A DNA stretch of 64,000 nucleotides. Source: Anatilimnocola aggregata. Its GTDB lineage: Bacteria > Planctomycetota > Planctomycetia > Pirellulales > Pirellulaceae. Positions 61,701 to 64,000 of the stretch are shown here, one piece after another. The position numbers and the translations under genes are program-made. Within the stretch, counting starts at the first letter, position 1; each line of letters begins with the position of its first letter. The stretch lies in assembly GCF_007747655.1 (NCBI RefSeq), contig NZ_CP036274.1, forward strand, positions 5,642,001 to 5,706,000, given 5' to 3'. The notes below the pieces were generated by a model that ran no database searches, was not told the DNA's origin, and saw only the letters and a program-made list of their open reading frames with translations.

Positions 61701-63799
61701 CGAAGACCGGCCTCTACAATCCCCAGGAGTTGACTGCACCTGCGGCCATGAGCATCGATGCGCAGGGCAAACTCTGGCTTGTCGAGCAACACTTCCAACC
61801 CAAGCGAATCAGTCGCTGGTCGACGGAGGGTCAGGTTGAAAAGGAGCTCTTCGGTCCGACTCACTACGGCGGCGGTGGAATGCTCGACCCACGCGATAAA
61901 TCGGTCATCAACCATTTAGGGATGAAATTCCGCATCGACTACGCCACTCGCACCTGGAAGCTCGAGAGCCGATTGGCTCAATACTCGGGTGGTAACTACC
62001 TGCCCGATCGTGTGACCTATGTGCAAGATCGGCGGTTCCTGGTCGGCGATCGTCCGGTGGTAACACCGTTTGGTGACGCCGGACCAACGGCCGTCATTTG
62101 CGAAGAAGTGAATGGCGAAGCCGTGACGCGTGTAGCTGCCGGCCTGCTTGGCGATTGGCGTGAACTTCCCAAGAATGCCGCGCTCAAGAAGTCGGTCGAG
62201 AAACTCGATCCGAGCAAGACGGTCTTTATTTGGAGCGATCAGAATGCCGATCGGCAGGTCCAACCGGCCGAGGTCCGGTTACTTCCGAAGCTTCCGGTTT
62301 ATCGCGCGCCCCATATCGGTGACGATCTTTCGCTTAATTTTCCCGACCAGCGCGGCGGTGCTCGAATTCGGCTCTCGAAGCTGGTCGCGGGGCCAAACGG
62401 AGCGTCGATTCCCGACTATACCGATGCAGCCATAGAACCAATGCCCGGACTGACCGGCGAATCGATGGTTACACCCGCAGGCGAAACGTTTGTGATGAAT
62501 CATAAACTGCTCGACTCCCAAGGTAAGCAACTTTGGACTTATCCCGATCGCTATATGGGAGTGCAAGCCTCGAATATGGTTCCCTGGGGTTTTCTCGGCC
62601 GTCCCGCAGGAACGGTTGCTGGCAGCATTGGCCCCATCGGTCATTTCAAGATTGGCGACGAGACCATCTTCTGCGTCGGCGGCAACAGCGGCGATTATTA
62701 CGCCTTCACGCTCGACGGACTGCTCGCCGGGGCGATCTTGGGCGGGCCGAAGGGTTACGGACGACGATACTTCTCAATGCCGGAATGCGAACCTGGCAAA
62801 ACCGATTTGTCCGACCTTCGTAAAACGGTCGAAGATTTTCACGGACACGTCACCAAGGCTGAGGATGGCAAGGTTTATGCGATTGCCGGCAAGAATCATG
62901 TCACCCTGATGCGCGTCGATGGCTTCGAACAATTGCAGCGGTTCTCTGGCGACATCACGGTTACTAGTGAGGATCTTCCTCGCACTCGCGACTGGACCGC
63001 TCGCAAATCGCAGATCGAGCGTTTTCTCGATGTCGAAGGGCCCAAGCGCTACACGGTCCTGTTTGCTGCGAAGAAGCCGACGATTAATGGCGACTTTCTA
63101 ACCGATTGGCCAGCTGGCGAACCGTTGACGATTCGACAGACTCTGTCGGCCACCGGTGGAGTTGCCGAACAATGGCAAGCGCGGCTCGCGTTCGACAAAG
63201 ACAATCTGTATATCGGCGGTACGGCCATTGATAGTTCCCCGCTGGTGAATTCAGCTGAAGATGCAGAGACGCTCTTTCAGTCTGGCGATGCCTTCGATCT
63301 GCATCTGGGGCTCGATCCGAAAGCACCAGCCGAACGAACCGAAGCCGCCGTTGGTGACGTGCGGTTGCTCGTGACATATCGGGGCGATCGACCCACGGTC
63401 ATGCTCTACCGCTATGTAAAGTCGCCCGGTTCACCACCGCAGCGGATATTTCAATCACCGGTCGGTGAGACGGCAGTCGCAGAAATTCGAGAGATCAAAG
63501 AAGCCGAAGTGGCCGTAGTGCGCAACGATCGCCGTTGGACACTCGAAGCGGCCATTCCGTGGAGATCCCTGGGCATGGTTGCACCCACCAGCGCGCAGGT
63601 GCTGCGCGGAGATGTCGGGGCGCTCGAATCCGATCCGAATGGACGCACAACCATTGCCCGCCACTACTGGGCGAATAAGCGGCAAGTGTTCGTCGGCGAC
63701 CAGCCCACCGAAGCCCGATTGCTGCCGAGCACTTGGGGAGAATTTGAATTTCCTGCTTCCAAAGAGCTCGATTCCCTGCTCGACTTGGACCTGAAGTAA
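58709..63799 (+). CDS. 1696-residue exported protein with beta-propeller-like middle and C-terminal carbohydrate-binding-like domain
   Basis: The N-terminus is hydrophobic (CLKMMLMLLATSSSFTG) and probably a signal peptide. Residues about 340-400 carry a FlgD-like Ig strand pattern (GFAAIRIEDEKGQHVRRLIA). The middle has NHL or propeller-like repeats (ALAFDAQGKLYVACEAGIC, LAFDAAGLLWGIDGKSGVV, SIDAQGKLWLVEQH; about 905-1030). The last 250 residues resemble a CBM9/DOMON-type domain (NGDFLTDWPAGEPLTI, LAFDKDNLYIGGTAIDS, LEAAIPWRSLGM). It is downstream of the XylR-like regulator. Function is unknown; binding or processing a glycan outside the cell is likely. The start could be later, since the first residues are Cys-rich. 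Confidence 0.75.
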   Translation: MCVNLPENPLLISRCLKMMLMLLATSSSFTGNAWSAERLASAISADVIDWERCVAFADGQEQPAPGQELLAPWLGLSTPPTGNLLPWSTGPAAAETRHFRIVFKQPVEVGTLCASTEFVALLRDDSELPGVINDESQWRALAPGMVRPLDLGTKVRAIRITIKRHNLPWENPRTASVFPGLRLFTDRYYNPAEFGYRDWSRPAVKKGTPAELQWLGYWPEPQLVAGILIDRPGASVISISAVSAKQEVHPRLAQDNDWQPIAIAGSNSTFQPQTSLTTRAVRLRIPVPTEASIQQRPPSVAVLVSLPDDANTPTSKSYSHVPASPVTLKYDMPLDGFAAIRIEDEKGQHVRRLIAEVERERGSAQENWDLLDDQGKPVAPGKYHFVGLARPPFKLTYEMTVYNAGNPPWMAPVPGGGWWMADHGPPCSTCAVGDVMFFGAGGAEFGVPLIATDREGRKLWHDLHQGAQRLVSDGRYAYVVNDGEVIRIDPQNKFAKLPLHKFAYSTEVPGHAKAWLTGDHSGAAVFGNALCISYSAPAPPWIRSAFHSGQVNIAHCQPSPIPHKTHVTDLTPNEHIFSTFQAAPSSVTGSFGPTSKKGPLKDSLLLTLKDEVPVGSVVVPSGDVEVYALKSGVKLPEQFIPQVTQQDPTQPAVPATSLADDLQQDLQGKFDPEMWLPLRSKSADRPGIATSAQGMKTKALIFHSPKQERLEYSLVLDRRYRNATESAVFLPLEGMGTATAAWQFNRAVDQPLSYGNPAVAGYIWKEPAQVRGFLMTRPTPWAGFAIDVWNGPADASIDAAAFKNDEHWQQVHLHRQVRNDIKWSWHTPRVVQGDFGSTLSIRALRVRVIDPPQGPGAKAGPVNGGFESLLLFEPQGNDAELPVNLAQRITVLDLPSTGETTAKLREHLPVTQPGALAFDAQGKLYVACEAGICRLPTLDAAGAATREVVVAPSEAGRPRALAFDAAGLLWGIDGKSGVVRAYDVTTGKRVRELGKAGPKTGLYNPQELTAPAAMSIDAQGKLWLVEQHFQPKRISRWSTEGQVEKELFGPTHYGGGGMLDPRDKSVINHLGMKFRIDYATRTWKLESRLAQYSGGNYLPDRVTYVQDRRFLVGDRPVVTPFGDAGPTAVICEEVNGEAVTRVAAGLLGDWRELPKNAALKKSVEKLDPSKTVFIWSDQNADRQVQPAEVRLLPKLPVYRAPHIGDDLSLNFPDQRGGARIRLSKLVAGPNGASIPDYTDAAIEPMPGLTGESMVTPAGETFVMNHKLLDSQGKQLWTYPDRYMGVQASNMVPWGFLGRPAGTVAGSIGPIGHFKIGDETIFCVGGNSGDYYAFTLDGLLAGAILGGPKGYGRRYFSMPECEPGKTDLSDLRKTVEDFHGHVTKAEDGKVYAIAGKNHVTLMRVDGFEQLQRFSGDITVTSEDLPRTRDWTARKSQIERFLDVEGPKRYTVLFAAKKPTINGDFLTDWPAGEPLTIRQTLSATGGVAEQWQARLAFDKDNLYIGGTAIDSSPLVNSAEDAETLFQSGDAFDLHLGLDPKAPAERTEAAVGDVRLLVTYRGDRPTVMLYRYVKSPGSPPQRIFQSPVGETAVAEIREIKEAEVAVVRNDRRWTLEAAIPWRSLGMVAPTSAQVLRGDVGALESDPNGRTTIARHYWANKRQVFVGDQPTEARLLPSTWGEFEFPASKELDSLLDLDLK

Positions 63800-63844
63800 G
63801 ATAAAACACCCACCCCACACTTCCCTGCCTCGCTGGAGTTACTG

Positions 63845-64000
63845 ATGTCTCACCTGTTTCAGGCAGTCCGTTTCCCCACAGTGCTGGCATTAGCTTTAGC
63901 GGTAACGCATTTAAGTAGTGCGTCACTAAGCGGTGAAGATCAGCCCATCCTCATTGCCAAAGCTGTGTCAGGGCACGTTCATCCTTCGATTGGTCGAACT
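63845..64000 (+). CDS. Start of an exported protein, 3' end outside the window
   Basis: The 52 residues present hold a signal peptide (FPTVLALALAVTHLSSASLS) followed by PILIAKAVSGHVHPSIGRT. The AVSGHVHPSI stretch is reminiscent of planctomycete sialidase/BNR-repeat exported proteins, but this is too short to assign. It follows the 1696-residue protein by 45 bp and would be in the same transcript. Confidence 0.6.
   Translation, partial: MSHLFQAVRFPTVLALALAVTHLSSASLSGEDQPILIAKAVSGHVHPSIGRT

Noticed and set aside
1-64000. tRNA, rRNA, CRISPR arrays, replication origins
   Set aside because: I looked in the gaps between genes and saw no tRNA cloverleaf, rRNA-like sequence, regular spacer-repeat array or DnaA-box cluster. 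Small RNA genes could still be missed by eye.

Overview
The window looks like a chromosomal segment of a planctomycete, most likely of the Pirellulales type. The evidence is gene content: a DUF1592/DUF1588-type cytochrome paired with a DUF1552 protein, a DUF1559 prepilin-like protein, a PVC-type fusion of DUF1080, ThuA-like, NPCBM and beta-propeller domains, SGNH (sialate O-acetylesterase-like) proteins, ECF sigma/anti-sigma pairs, a sulfatase remnant, and short GC-rich palindromic repeats between genes. The taxonomic call is inference from gene families; no rRNA or tRNA gene was seen.

Layout. 1-1120 is one end of an IS21-family element whose istA runs off the left edge; it sits against a pyruvate-kinase-like gene (1124-2932) that appears to have lost its 5' end. 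A SOUL haem-binding protein follows (3117-3935, minus). 4446-13553 is a long plus-strand cluster: secreted fasciclin protein, ECF sigma factor, RskA-like anti-sigma, an SDR lacking the usual Tyr, a membrane protein, a second fasciclin protein without signal peptide, two small unknown proteins, an NAD(P)-binding/DUF2867 protein, a membrane-SRPBCC fusion, an FAD oxidoreductase and a small membrane protein. A convergent renalase-like FAD oxidoreductase (13702-14706) closes it. I read the cluster as a sigma-factor-controlled redox or envelope stress locus. 15450-22266 is an operon of an SGNH-amidohydrolase fusion, a DUF1592-type cytochrome, a DUF1552 protein and a second amidohydrolase.

22262-25523 is a mobile-DNA graveyard: a complete IS4-family element with terminal inverted repeats and a target duplication, inserted in the domain VI end of an apparently ORF-less group II intron, then a sulfatase gene reduced to its signal peptide and first motif. 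25856-35720 holds a RidA protein, an SMP-30/leucine-rich-repeat fusion, two adjacent purine nucleoside phosphorylases that differ at a specificity residue, a second ECF sigma/anti-sigma pair, and a three-subunit molybdenum hydroxylase whose iron-sulfur subunit has lost three of four ligands of one cluster. 35976-42746 is mostly housekeeping or single genes (ROK kinase, LepA, VOC protein, catalase-like protein, EF-hand protein, SGNH esterase, NTF2-like protein).

43277-64000 is dominated by large exported proteins: a 1359-residue multidomain protein followed by its probable haem partner, a GH88/105-like hydrolase, a DUF1559 protein, a lipoprotein, a Sel1-repeat protein, a 1296-residue protein divergent from a XylR-like regulator, a 1696-residue protein, and the start of a further exported protein. 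This end looks like a glycan or sugar-acid utilisation region. Several families of inverted repeats lie between genes (28393-28468, 29348-29415, 35733-35800, 42912-43080).
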